64,000 nucleotides of DNA from NCBI GenBank assembly GCA_034190875.2, contig CM067355.1, forward strand, positions 29,423,086-29,487,085. The letters run 5' to 3'. The notes beneath the pieces are model-generated. The model saw only the letters and a program-made list of their open reading frames with translations, was not told where the DNA came from and searched no databases. The stretch comes from Urechis unicinctus (taxonomy: Eukaryota; Annelida; Polychaeta; Xenopneusta; Urechidae). Shown one piece after another: positions 1 to 11,200 of the stretch (its first letter is position 1; each line of letters begins with the position of its first letter). The translations under genes were made by a program, and so were the position numbers.

Positions 1-1010
1 ACAATATGATACGAATTACTGTCTCCTGCTGAACGACCAGCTCATATTGCTACACTTTACCACAAAATGACGCTTCGTCTTAAGTGCACATTGAAAGACA
101 CGAATGACCTTATCTGGTAGCAGGAGTTTCTAACACAATCGTACGTTGCGTGGTTATCGTTTCAGTCCGAGACGGGTGCCTCCTTGGGATAATTTATTGC
201 TCGAACATAGCCATTTTCATGCTCCCAATACCACAATGGAGTGATCAAATCCCACCCGCAATTAGGGATAATCGACTGAGGGTGTTCGAACGGACTCTTT
301 TGGGCGATAAAGCTAAGGATGAGAAGTCTAATTGACCCTTAGAGGCTTATTCTATACTACCATTGTTTACTTTGGATTGAGATAGATACGTCTGCATACT
401 GATGCGAACTATCTCAACTAACCAACAGATACGTTTGCCCTGATAGCTCTTCATCTGACAAATGTGTATCTCCCAGCACCTAGGCGATTGAAATATAACG
501 TCTTTAATGGCGGCTTGCATGTTGCCTGAGGTTTTTCTTGATAGCTGCAAGACAATAATTGATCCCATAAAGTAAGCTGCCTTTACTGGTGTAGTGTGCA
601 TTCTGAGTGCTCCCCGTCGAGAAAAAAATTTTCTCTGTCGCCTTGAATAAATACTGTAGTCTAGGTGACCTAACACGAGGTGACGGCGGCGTCAATGACC
701 ACAATGACCCATGAGAGTTATGTATGCAAGTAAATGGTTCATTTATTTCTATCTTTGACGAGTATGTCTATATATTCAAACAGATTAGGTAGAGGTACAT
801 GCTTTTCACTACCGTAGGTTCCTCGATTTTGTGATATAATGGCCAGTAAAAGCTCTGTGTGAGAGGCTCAGTGAGTACTGTAAAATAGCATTCAGAGGTC
901 CTTAACCGCACTGCTTTTAATGATTCGCGTCTGGTTGTATTTTCATCATGCAGTCCTAGACCCCCTCGAGTTTTAAATGAGCAAACAAGCATTTATAAAC
1001 CACTTATCTA
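1..1010 (+). repeat. Tail of an old ~9-kb tandem repeat unit
   Basis: This stretch aligns, with many substitutions and indels, to the end of unit C. Positions about 350-640 match about 25725-25995, sharing words such as atctcaactaacca and agtgtgcattct in the same order. Positions about 735-915 match about 26070-26165. It is therefore the end of a repeat unit whose start lies left of the window. I see no convincing gene in it: the reading frames on both strands are about 60-110 codons, overlap one another and resemble no family I know. Confidence 0.6.
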
Positions 1011-2158
1011 GATGGTGCAAAAAGATCGGCTATTTAACATCAAACGTACGCAAAACGAAACACGTGAATATTAAAATTATCAAATTGAGATTAAGGGTCA
1101 AGACAATCTCATATGCGCTCCATGGGTATTCTGAAAGTGTTTAGAGAAGATATTTGCAGTGCAAATATGAATTGCAAATATTGTGAACGATCTTGGCATC
1201 GGTAGCAAACAATATAGTCAGCGTTAAAGGTGACGGAACGGACACATGGTTGGTCTCGTCATTGGATTCGATTACGTCTGTGTAGTTATTAAACTATAAA
1301 AGAGTGTATTCGAACCCCCCAAACTATTGGATATAATAGCAGCCTTTCCGTCAATCTTTAATTTGTGTATCGCCAGCAATTGCAATCTATAGCTCTCCAG
1401 AACAAGGCCAATGAAACATGCAGGTGACTGTTTAAGGATTTTTTTCTATGTATATTGATGATTTTATATGCAATCAAATTTATTAAAGAAATCATGCTAT
1501 TATTCGGGTCGACTCAAGTAAAATGTTTCGTTTGTAAATATACCGCGGCGTGCAAGCACCAGAGAGAGCAGCGGCGACCTTTGTGCTCCTAAACAAATTG
1601 CGGATCTACAAAAGTGTTTTCACAAACATTGCTATAAACATACAAACCAAACTGACCAAGATAACTTGGAGAATGGCGAATTCGCCAAGTAAACTAGCAT
1701 ATCACAACAACAAAAGCATCGGTTTAATTGCAGAACCGTTTCTGGTAAAGAAACTTCAATATGCAATTGATGCATAATATCAGGCTATGTTGTCAGCTTT
1801 GGTAAATAAAAACTGCTCGCTATTCTCGTTTGGGCAAAATATGTAAATAGTTTGCCAACACGCATATGTCTGTGAGCGCAAATGAATTTACAATTAGGAT
1901 TGTTACATCATGGACAAGCCTCGACGAATTTGTAATCCCGAACAGCATCAGCCTGTAGCCAGGTCATAATTCCCACGTTATTGCATCTGACATACGCTGA
2001 AAGCATGCAATTAGGGAGACAGTGCATGAACCTGCTTCAATTAGTTTCGGACAGTACACTCCAGATGTGCCATTGTTCTAGCATATATCCCTATAGAGCC
2101 TTCATGCGAACAGGGAATATGTTAGGGCATTGCGTAACCGGCCGGGATTCATTGCGCT

Positions 2159-2192
2159 GAGAGAAGAGAGAAGAGAGAGAGGGAGAGAGAGA
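2159..2192 (+). repeat. (GA)n microsatellite, imperfect
   Basis: A purine tract of GA and GAA steps about 34 bases long. It sits where the similarity of unit A to units B and C ends (about 2155), so it marks a breakpoint. Confidence 0.8.
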
Positions 2193-2751
2193 TGGTATAT
2201 CAGTATAATTCTAAAGATATATAGTAATACCAAAGGATGCCTCTCATTAAATGTCCAACTGCATATGTTCATGGATATATTCACAATATGCTTCATCGAG
2301 CGTCACATTGACCTCAAATTGATTCATTGTGCATTCTTTATTCCCTGTTTTATCTGTTTATTTTGACATCAGAGCATCATTATAGTGTCTTATATTTAAT
2401 TAATTTTTAGAGTTTAATTGAATCGCATCTGCTAAGTGTAAATGATAGAAATCCCCACAGGGCACCATGATTAAACCATGGATTAACAAACATTTACATT
2501 TTGAATACATCATCTTTCTCGGGTTAGCCACATAATAACATTTAAAATCGAATTTATTTACTTGCGGCAACGGGAACTCATCGATACTGATTGCAAACAA
2601 ACACAAATAACCCAAATATAGTGCTGCAAGTAGGGACAATGTAGCTAGGGGCTGTCTTCCCATTGTCCCTAAGTAGGCCCTGTACAAAACAGTCTTACGA
2701 TAACGATGCTAGTGACACTCCAGTGCATTAAAGTGAGAATCATTGTTGAAA

Positions 2752-2774
2752 GGGGGCAGGGGGCAGGGGGCCGG
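2752..2774 (+). repeat. G-rich tract, three runs of five G plus GG
   Basis: Three GGGGG runs separated by CA, then CC and GG. With a fourth run of only two G it is a weak quadruplex candidate. It lies about 200 bases beyond the last recognisable codons of the minus-strand LINE and could belong to that element's 3' untranslated region. Confidence 0.6.
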
Positions 2775-2960
2775 CAACAAATAACCACACGCTACCAGAC
2801 CGGGGTGCTACATTACCACATACATTTCAGTGATACAGGTATATGTGTGAATATATATATGATAGTATACGGTCACATACATGACATACAACATAATACA
2901 ATATTAAGTAAGTTCAATATATATGCGAGTAACTCGTGTAACAAATCAGAGGGTTGGACA

Positions 2961-3380
2961 TTACAGACTACAATCCGCACACTTAACATTGTTGCACTGT
3001 ACAATATTCAGGTAGAGAGAAAACATGCTGTTTCGGACGCTATTTTTAAACTGTGAGATGGACGACTTAGTGGCTTCATTGAAAAACCATTTGTACCATA
3101 TTCGGGGAAAACTACGCAAGGGTAGTCTGTTTGCAAAATGTGTTTTAGAGGGTGGTACATATAACAGTTTGGAATGTCGCATTTCATATTCGATGAAAAC
3201 AGTCGTTAAACGATATAGGCAATTGATGGTTTTTAAGTTCGTACATAAATACGGCCACGTGATATTCGTATAAGTGTTTCAGTTTCAGTATTCCACAACG
3301 CCTGAAGAGGGGATCTGTGTGACTGTTATAGGAGGATTTATTAATGTAACATATGGCGCGTTTTTGGAGAAGTTCAGTTT
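2961..3380 (-). pseudogene. LINE ORF2 C-terminal tail remnant
   Basis: Continuing the minus strand below 3383, one frame gives LQKRAICYI, then DPLFRRCGILKLKHLYEY, and after a frame change and stop a second frame (3182-2961) gives PPSKTHFANRLPLRSFPRIW and SISQFKNSVR. This is the usual order of the tail after the RT thumb in jockey/CR1-like ORF2: LQKkAIR, PLF...iLkl.dlY, TRf..RS...P.lWN and FKk.vk. Residue matches are by memory of the family pattern, not by search. Confidence 0.75.
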
Positions 3381-3382
3381 TT

Positions 3383-4440
3383 TTAGTACAGAGTCCCGTG
3401 AATTACCCATGCCAGGATGCCGTATGTTATGTATGGGTGCACCATAGTGAAGTAAAGAGTACGCAAGGCTGATTTGGGGAGCATGTGTTTGACTTGTTTG
3501 ATAGCGAATAGAGCGCGAGAGAGTTTAGTGTTTATGTACATGGCATGTGATTTCCATGATAGGTGATTGTCATTAAAATATACCAAGACACTTGTAAGCT
3601 TCTTCGGATGGTCCTGCACCTACTCTTGCAACGCATGGACCATTGATTTTCAGAACATGCTCATTTATGTTTATGTTTTCAGATTTATAAGTTGGTCTAA
3701 ATACCATATATTTAGGTTTTTTTGGTATTGAGAAATAACTTATTGGCACAAAACCAGTCATGTAATTTACGTAGTGCATCATTAGCCGTACAAAAGAGAG
3801 TATTTAGGTCACAAGAAGAAGTCAGTAGCGTAGTATCGTCCGCAAACGAGAGAAGGTCTGCTGGGCATGGCATAGATAAGTCAGTGACGTATAACAGGTA
3901 AAGAAGCGGGCCGAGTATTGACCCTAGAGAGACTCCGCACTTAATTGGTTGCATTATGGATTTGTATTCATCGACTTCTGTGTATTGCAATTGATTGGTT
4001 AAATAGCTTTTGAACCATGTAAGCGCTATCCCTCTTATCCCTAGTCTACACATTTTTTCCAAGAGTATACCGTGGTCTATCATATCAAAGGCTTTGGATG
4101 GTTCACAAACTACTGCGAGTGTATACTCTTTTGGCAAACTATTGGATGGAATATCGTTTTTTTAAGTAACTGTAAAATGGGATGAACTGTACAGTGATGT
4201 TCTAAAGCCATACTGATGTTCATATAGTATGCTATGAGTATTTAACAAATTTATAATTCTATGGTACATAAATTTTTCAAGAAGTTTTGAGAATGCCGGC
4301 AATAAGCTTATAGGGCGGTAGTTATCCATTTGACATGGGTCGGATGACTTGTGGATTTGGATTACTTTTGCAGTTTTTAATTTATCAGGAACTATACCCG
4401 TCGTCAGGGATTGGTTGAAGATATAGGTCAAGGGAAGCAC
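3383..4440 (-). pseudogene. LINE reverse transcriptase domain remnant (motif A Asp to Glu)
   Basis: Fingers (4440-4162): GIVPDKLKTAKVIQIHK followed by NYRPISLLPAFSKLLEK at about 4323-4273. Palm (4137-3712): motif A reads EPSKAFDMIDH, motif B-like GVSLGSILGPLL, and the catalytic FADD at 3846-3835. Thumb (3619-3383): HPYITYGILAW. The family normally has Asp at the first position of motif A; here the codon at 4104-4102 is GAA (Glu), so a catalytic metal ligand is replaced. There are frameshifts near 4162-4137 and 3712-3619. The enzyme would copy element RNA at the nick; this copy is dead on at least two grounds. Confidence 0.92.
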
Positions 4441-4475
4441 TATTTGTTGTATAGATTCTTTTACAATCTTTGTAG

Positions 4476-5048
4476 TTATGTCGTCATGCCCTGAACTTTG
4501 TTTTGGCTGTACGTTGTTGCAATCAGTTCATGTGGTTTAACGGGTTCAATGAATATACTTTGCGCGGGGCTATTAATGAAATAATCTGAAAAGTGTTTAT
4601 TAGTATCCGATAAGTTATCATGCAAATTGCAACTTATGTTTACAAAGAAGTTGTTAAACTCATTTGCGATCGATGATTTATCTGTAATGTTATGTTTATC
4701 GATGAATATTGATCTTGGAAACTGGGGTTTGTTTGTTGCGTTTTCCATTGCCTGTTTTAGTACGGCCCATTTTTCTTTTATATTGGATTTATGTTCATTA
4801 ATCAATTTAACATTGTAGTCTTTCTTTTGCTGCCGTTTTATTCGTTTACACGTGTTATTGTATTGTTTATATTTGTAAGTGTTATGAATATCTGGTCGGG
4901 TTTTCATCATTTTATAAAGCTTATTTTTACGTCGGGATGATTTGATTAAGCCAGAGGTCATCCAAGCTTCACGAATGACTTTTCGATTTGTCGTTGTGTT
5001 AGGTTTTACTGGAAAGGCTTGATCGTAAGCTGATTTATATTCTTGCAA
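4476..5048 (-). pseudogene. LINE ORF2 linker between endonuclease and RT
   Basis: The longest clean reading frame in the window (190 codons). It has the basic region found between endonuclease and reverse transcriptase in jockey/CR1-like elements: W-M-T-S-G-L near residue 29, then RRKNKLYK, then repeated basic Y/K/R residues (CKRIKRQQKKDY). Toward the end are NEFNNFFVNI and IFIEPVKPHEL, the usual run-up to the RT domain. It is interrupted before the RT fingers at about 4476-4440. Charge pattern and order relative to the neighbouring domains make the assignment firm although the linker has no catalytic motif. Confidence 0.8.
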
Positions 5049-5149
5049 GAAATGATCATATGCTTGTAAAGGACATTTGTGATGATAAACTCTGGAAAAA
5101 TCAATATTTACCCGGGAATTCTTGAACGTGCTTATTCCTCACGGCGTAA

Positions 5150-5719
5150 AGGTTCTGCACATTTTTCTGGGGGGAACGGCACTTTCCACTTTGTGAATTG
5201 CAATGTGAAATGTTCCAAAGTGATCAGCTAAGTCGGTGATGATTATTCCTGACTTACTTTGGGTTTATAAGTCGTTTGAATATATATGGTCAATAAGAGT
5301 GGCTGAGGTGTTGGTTACCCTTGTTGGTTTTGTAATCGTTGGTACAAAGCCATTGGTAAAAACATTGTCCACAAATTCATTGGTTTTACCTTGGGTCCGG
5401 TATTTAAGTTAATCTATGTTCAAGTCCCCCATTATTATACATTTTTTGTGTTCAGCATTGATTAATTCCATATGTTCAAGGATGGTTTTGGCGGATACAT
5501 CAAAGTCGGTTTTGGGGTCTAGTTTGGTCTGTATATCAAACCAAGAATTGCTTTTGTTTTGAATAAAGTTTCATATTCTACAGAGAGCGTTTCGATTAAA
5601 TGAGGAATAAAAACTGACAAATCTTCCCTTATTTGGAAAGTAATGTGATCCTTTGTAAATAAACCTACTCCTCCTCTAAAATCATCTGTACGATTACGAA
5701 GTATAAAACACAGCTGCAT
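5150..5719 (-). pseudogene. LINE endonuclease domain remnant
   Basis: The first open piece (5519-5719) has the glycine-rich RGGVGLF motif near residue 15 and ends in GLIYRPN, the usual viYRPP strand of this endonuclease family. After stops and frame changes the domain continues: IIMGDLNID around 5412-5438, TLIDHIYSN around 5276-5302 and DLADHFGTFHI around 5202-5234. The last corresponds to the SDH motif, here ADH, with the catalytic aspartate and histidine kept. The N-terminal part with the first metal-binding residues is missing. In intact elements this enzyme nicks the target DNA; this copy cannot be functional. Confidence 0.85.
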
Positions 5720-6235
5720 CTGCAGGCAATGTGCTTAAGGATTTGTTAAGGTCAGGGCTAGGTAGAAGAGGAATTTGTTTTATTGATGATTGTTGTTTAT
5801 TTGCTTGTTGAATATTTCTTTTCCATAAGCAAGAGCCTAGTGGCCCTAAAGCAAAACTCTGCTCCCTTTTATATGCGGAGATGTCTTTCCGAGATAGATG
5901 AGCATGATTATGATATTTGGACAGCTGATACTGTTGCCCGTCTTTAACAAATAAATTCCCCAAATAGGGCTGATAAACCAACACAGCTGTTATGAATCTC
6001 CAATTTGATTCCACAACAGTACCATATCAGGTTTTCGCACCATAGTATTAAACCCGCAACACAAGGTAAAGCAGTTAATCACTACCCTCTCATGAGTGCT
6101 GCTGAGAACAATGTCATCACAAACACCTAGTCAATCTCAGTGCCTAACAATAACGACAGGAGGATGATAAACCTTGAAGCAATCCTACTTTTGACACGAA
6201 GCTATGACAACAATAAATCATAGTTTTTATAGTTT

Positions 6236-7270
6236 AACACTGTATTCAATGACACACCAGGGCTGAATAATAGCCCGTAAACCCACTTGTCTGGCAACAA
6301 TAATCCATCTCCAAATAGTTTTAGCATTTAGGCCTTATAATGTAAGTTTTAAGAAATGATTTACACAAATTAACATAAGCTATTTGTAAGTAAGTTATAT
6401 GTTTCCATTATTTAGCAAGTCAGAGGTCAAAAGCCATAAAACTATGTAGTTTGCCGGGAGATATTGACATAATCCAGCCCGTGCATGATTTGAGACATCT
6501 AGCTTGATACAACAGGTCAACAGTCCATAAAGCTCTGCTGCTTTTGGTGTGATTTATGATAACAAGTTATGACTAATCAGATCATTCAACGACACACAGG
6601 GCTGAACACATATCCCGAAAATAGTTTTTGGGGTTGAGCAAGCGGCCAAAATTGCCAACTGTCCCGGGGCATTTTACATTTGAGCAGTATTTATAATAAT
6701 ATAACATTTTGGCTGAGGTCAAGGACAATACAGATTTGATTTCTAGTAAGCAAAGAGATATTGACATGATAATGCTTTATGTAGGATTTGAGACCATTAG
6801 CTTGATTTATAACAATATATGACATCGAAACTTTGAATACCTCATTGAGTTTAAAAGCACAGGAGATTCCTTTAAGTTATTCAATAATAACCCAGGGGTT
6901 AAAAATTTATGCAGGAAGATTCAAACTTAGTAAGTACCCTTCAATATAAGAATGGTCGATGTTTAATTTGGAGTTGCTGGCTTGCATTAAGATTAAACGT
7001 GCCATCATCAATAATTCCCCATTGAGTCAATCACTCAGGGAAAAACGATCAAGTAGAGCTGATATTTTTACTTTGTAAGTGATCATCAATATAAGAGTAG
7101 TTTACGCTTAATTTGAGACTGGTCGCATGCTTTATAAGCAAACGTGCCTTGAAGAATTATTCCCTATTTGGTTAACATAGTTAATGAGATATTTTCAATG
7201 ATAATGTCACACAGGGCTGATATTTTGTTTGTAAGTGACAATCAATATCAAAATAGCTTGCTGTATAAAA
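6236..7270 (+). repeat. Degenerate short-period tandem repeat
   Basis: Recurring words in the same order mark several decayed units. The phrase cacacagggctga or a close relative begins near 6254, 6593 and 7210, with weaker forms near 6895 and 7033. The two long units (6236 and 6573) also share gagatattgacat followed by gatttgaga and tagcttgat. Units near 6880 and 7020 share tcaatataagaa or tcaatataagag, then aatttgaga or a near match, then aaacgtgcc. Spacing is about 340, 300, 140 and 170 bases, so a 150-170-bp or 300-bp monomer is likely. No coding potential seen. Confidence 0.6.
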
Positions 7271-8153
7271 CAAAATGTCCCGCCAAAGGTTTATCAACAG
7301 ACAGTTGGACAGAAGCAGGGGCAAAGCTGTGCTGAGGAGCAGATCTTATAATGGTTATTGCCTTATCGTCCCATAAATGTTACATTATAAGTGCCATGCA
7401 ACAGGTCGGGTAACCCCCTTTCAGGGATGGGCAACCATTTAATGTGATCATCCAAGACACGCATAACCAGCCAGGTGGTCACACCCTGGGAACTGCACTG
7501 TCTTAAGAAGGCCTTATGTGTGATTTGGGATTTCAAATATGCTTAATAGCAATATCAAAACTAGATCAGACGCATAGATTTGAAGACAAACTGACTAATG
7601 ACCGTTGCATTTACAGCTTTTACCTGATAGATTCAAATGATATGATTGTACTATTGAAGCATTGTTTTGATAACAAACATTGAACATTTGGCAACAATTT
7701 GAATACCAATAGTGATGTGGCAGAAACCTTGACAAGGGAAGCTCTTGACTTCGAAGCCGACTTGGGGTTTCATGATTGGGCTAGCCGCTGTTTTTAACTT
7801 GGCTCTCATCTCAAACCAGCATGAGCTTGTTTTGGATAGCTACTATTGAGATCTAAAGGATCACTTTCCTGACTAAATGATGGCAAAAGTGTGACACTGT
7901 CTATGTCTGAACTATCATATAATACATGATAAAAACTTATAGGAATGTTATAAACAAACCTCATGTTTTAGTGTATTGGAATGACATATTGGCAGACCAT
8001 GCTATATTTATGTCCCATAAAAATACTTTAAAAGGTAGGTTGAGGATTATATTAATGATGCAAGTATATAGCTCACGGATGTCTACGGCAAAATATTCCT
8101 AACATTTTTTAAAAAAAAAAATTCACACATGACAGAGTACAGAACACCACCCT

Positions 8154-8164
8154 CCCCCCCCCCC
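8154..8164 (+). repeat. Poly-C tract
   Basis: Eleven C in a row just left of the foldback at 8173-8259. The element may have landed beside it, or the tract may be part of the same element. Confidence 0.7.
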
Positions 8165-8172
8165 ACCAGGGT

Positions 8173-8259
8173 TGTTGTATGGTAGACTATGATGCTAGTC
8201 ACCCAATAATTAACACTGTAAGTTATGGGTTGGCTAGTGTCATAGTCCACCATACAACA
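8173..8259. repeat. Foldback / MITE-like inverted repeat
   Basis: Two 36-base arms (8173-8208 and 8224-8259) are reverse complements with about four to five mismatches and a 15-base spacer. The outer ends are tgttgtatggt and, opposite, accatacaaca, so pairing is best at the tips. Size and symmetry fit a miniature foldback element or a hairpin-forming solo. I see no flanking target-site duplication I would trust. Confidence 0.8.
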
Positions 8260-11200
8260 TTGTAAGGGCATGAAGTCTGAAGACGAGCGGAATCGCTGAT
8301 TCTTATAAACAAATATCCGATCACAAAACCGCATTCATTCTAGACTTTCCGCGGACCTGTGTATGTCACGAAATTGGCTTGATGGGCTAGCCAAGCAATG
8401 TGTATCATTTTCATTAATTCACTTGGCAATCATTATGCATGTCATCGTATTGTATCGTATTCAATGCACATCAAGTTAAAGGGACCGCGGTTTCACAGGA
8501 GAAGGAACCGCAATTCACCATCCCAGAGCTGTCGCATCCATACTTACCACCTGCTACTTTACTTAAACGTTCGATATATTCGTTTTCCCGCTTAATGCGT
8601 ACATATTCTTGAAGGATGACATTGAAATGTCATGGTGAAAATGGTCACTACGTAACGTCCATGCTAATCCACCAGGACTGTGGGTGATTTCGGTGACTAA
8701 AGAAGTATACCACTTTGATTCATTTCGGATAAAATAACTTCTTGCTCGTACGGTGCACTCAATTCATAGATGAAAATCAAGCCTTCCAAATGTTATTATA
8801 GTTTTACTAGTTATAGCAATAATTTGTTGAGATGAATTTTTTCAGGTCGCTTAAATGACCTGGAAGCATGTCACGGTCGATGGGTTTTAATAATGCTGCG
8901 AAAACAGACAATTCAAAATTTAGTAACATATAATGCAGTGTCAATTGTTAGAAAAGAGATCACCATGGTTCTCACTCTGTTACACATCCTGGGGGTCACC
9001 GAACGTAATGTATTAGCATATTCCTATGCATTGGGGGTAGCTTCCAAAAGATGTTAGAAGCTGTGCATTGTCAGACGCAGGACGGAAGAAGCACACGGGT
9101 CAATGAATTTAGGCATATTGTGGTCCAAGTAGAATATGCCTGACGCAACCATATTTGATTACCCCGCGAGCTCAACTAACCTAGTAGTGATCGCTGCAAG
9201 ACCATATTGATCCGCATTCATCAATTGGCTATTCAAAATATTGCAATAACGGCCGTTCGCATCAAATGAATTAGGAGCAGTACGTCAATAGGCTGCTTGG
9301 GCATCGGGGATATGCAACAATGCCCCTAGCGCTATTGATATTCTGTCTTACCAAATACGGCTGCCGTCACAAACGGACTCAATAGGCGAAGACTATGCAT
9401 TAATCACGTCAAATTGACATTCATCGTAATAGAGGTTACGCTGCAATGCAGATATCAAATGGGAGGGTATTTGCAATGGTCACGCACTGCTGTCTTGGAC
9501 GTATCTGAACAGGAGTCAATATATATGAATGAGGTATTTAACGAGCACACATCGCCGTCAGAGGTTCGAGTGCACCATAAAATGCAGCGCAAATATGAAT
9601 CACAAACATCAATCATGGTTGTACATTAACATAGGCGTTGGCGAACTTAGCCCAGTTCTATGCTCGGCAATATTGTGAACGACCTAGTCATCCCACGTTG
9701 ATTACCCGTAGCAAACAATATCGTCAGCGGACACATGTTTAGACTCTTCATTGGATTCAACGGCGTCTGTGTAGTTGTTGAACTATAAATCAATATTTTC
9801 GAACACCAAATACTATTACACATAAATACTAGTAGCAATTCCGTCAATCTTAAAATTCGGCAACAATCCGCCAGCAATTGAAAACCATAGTTCATCAAAA
9901 TAAGGCCAATCAAACACGCAGATGACTGCTTAATGAAATTGAAATAAGTGGTTACCATAAATAATGACGTTAACTATACCAACGGGATAAGGCGACAATG
10001 CCCTCTGTTGTCAAAACATCGTTCTGTATGCAAGCATTATAATTGATTAATTATGCTGTGGTATGGCTGAACCAATCTGGTCGACAGAAAGAGATGGGGT
10101 CTGGTTGTGAGTGCTATTACGATTAAGTACCTAAATCTGACTTAATAACGTTACTTACCAAGGCTGCCAATTTACACTACACAAGTTACGTATTTCAATC
10201 AAGGTGCCGGTACGGGCGCTTCAGTGCTACGGAACATTAATGTATCGTGTTACATACGCAGGCATTTGCTTAAGACCCAGAAAAGCTTATTCACGTATGA
10301 TAATATAAAATTAATCAACGGTTGGTGCAGTTTAGGTGGCGCTTTTTACAACTGATGAGATTTCGCCATGAAGAGGACGTTTCTGGTTACATATTCGGCA
10401 GATGTACCGTTTAAATCGTTTAACCATGATACAAGCCCAAACACGATTTCACTACGACTATCCAAGTTACTTGTATTGCTCCAATGAGCTCAATTAAGAT
10501 GATAAAAAATGCCATTAGTTATGGCACCTTAATATGGATTACAATTTGCCTACTGACATAAGTTAAATTACTTGGTTCAGACACATTACAGTTGCAGGAT
10601 GCTTTGTCCTGAATAAAAACAAGAAAATTGCTTCTCAACGTTGAGAGGACATGTTATTGAACCGATATGTATGTATAATAGATAGTCCAAGGAGTAGCGG
10701 GATAGTATATGTATGATTTAAATTGCGTCCTGGGCATTTCCATTGCTACAAAGTTGCCACATGTGGCTTTCATTGCTCCTCATCCAGTTCCTAAACACGA
10801 CAAATCTTTGGCGATTCTTTGATATTCGCAGCAGTCTAGCTTTACAGATGTTGTGATTTCGCCTTTCAATGGGAAACAGGGACATATATACCGTGACTTC
10901 CAAATGAATAACATGCACGCAAATTACCGCGTCACAAACGACGCATCTCTGAAGATATTCTACCTGTAACTCTTGAAAGTTGAACTACTTGGTCTACAAT
11001 CGCAGAATGCAAGTTGATATTGAGTTTTGATCACATCTCTTCGCAACATATGGCGACCAGACAAAGCATTGGGAGAGCAGAGGATTCTATGCAAAATGCA
11101 TCTTTATTATGTAGTATGGCTGGTATTGCTCGAGCCACAGATACGCCCTCAGTATAAATATCTTCATTATTCACGGCAGTATATAACAGATTCAACGAGT

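Larger units (their letters stand above)
2961..5720 (-). mobile_element. Decayed non-LTR (LINE) retrotransposon, jockey/CR1-like, 5'-truncated
   Basis: Reading the minus strand from 5720 down to about 2961 gives, in order, an apurinic-type endonuclease, a basic linker, a reverse transcriptase and the C-terminal tail typical of ORF2 of jockey/CR1-like elements. The frame changes several times and stops interrupt it, so it encodes no working protein. The endonuclease starts in mid-domain at about 5720, as expected for a 5'-truncated insertion. A 106-codon minus-strand frame just upstream (5694-6014) resembles nothing I can name and may or may not belong to the element. No poly(A) tail or target-site duplication was identified. 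Clade is inferred from motif style; an RT phylogeny would settle it. Confidence 0.9.
1020..9400 (+). repeat. Old tandem unit A (rearranged, carries a LINE)
   Basis: Collinear homology to units B and C is visible at both ends. Positions 1020-1440 match about 9560-9960 and 18655-19165. Positions 1920-2155 match 16985-17220 and 23930-24170. Positions 8330-8390 match 25432-25495, and 9265-9340 match 18025-18105 and 26775-26855. The middle differs: unit A lacks most of what lies at 10000-16985 in B and instead carries a LINE, a short-period repeat and a foldback. Outside those, 1440-1920, 5720-6236 and 7270-8170 show only unassigned A+T-rich sequence, and 8260-9260 only patchy similarity to unit C. 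Confidence 0.6.

Noticed and set aside
2752-2774. G-quadruplex
   Set aside because: Only three runs of three or more G with a fourth of two; not a standard motif.
5694-6014. 106-codon minus-strand frame as the N-terminal part of the LINE protein
   Set aside because: No endonuclease start motif is visible and it overlaps the truncated endonuclease in another frame. Left unassigned.
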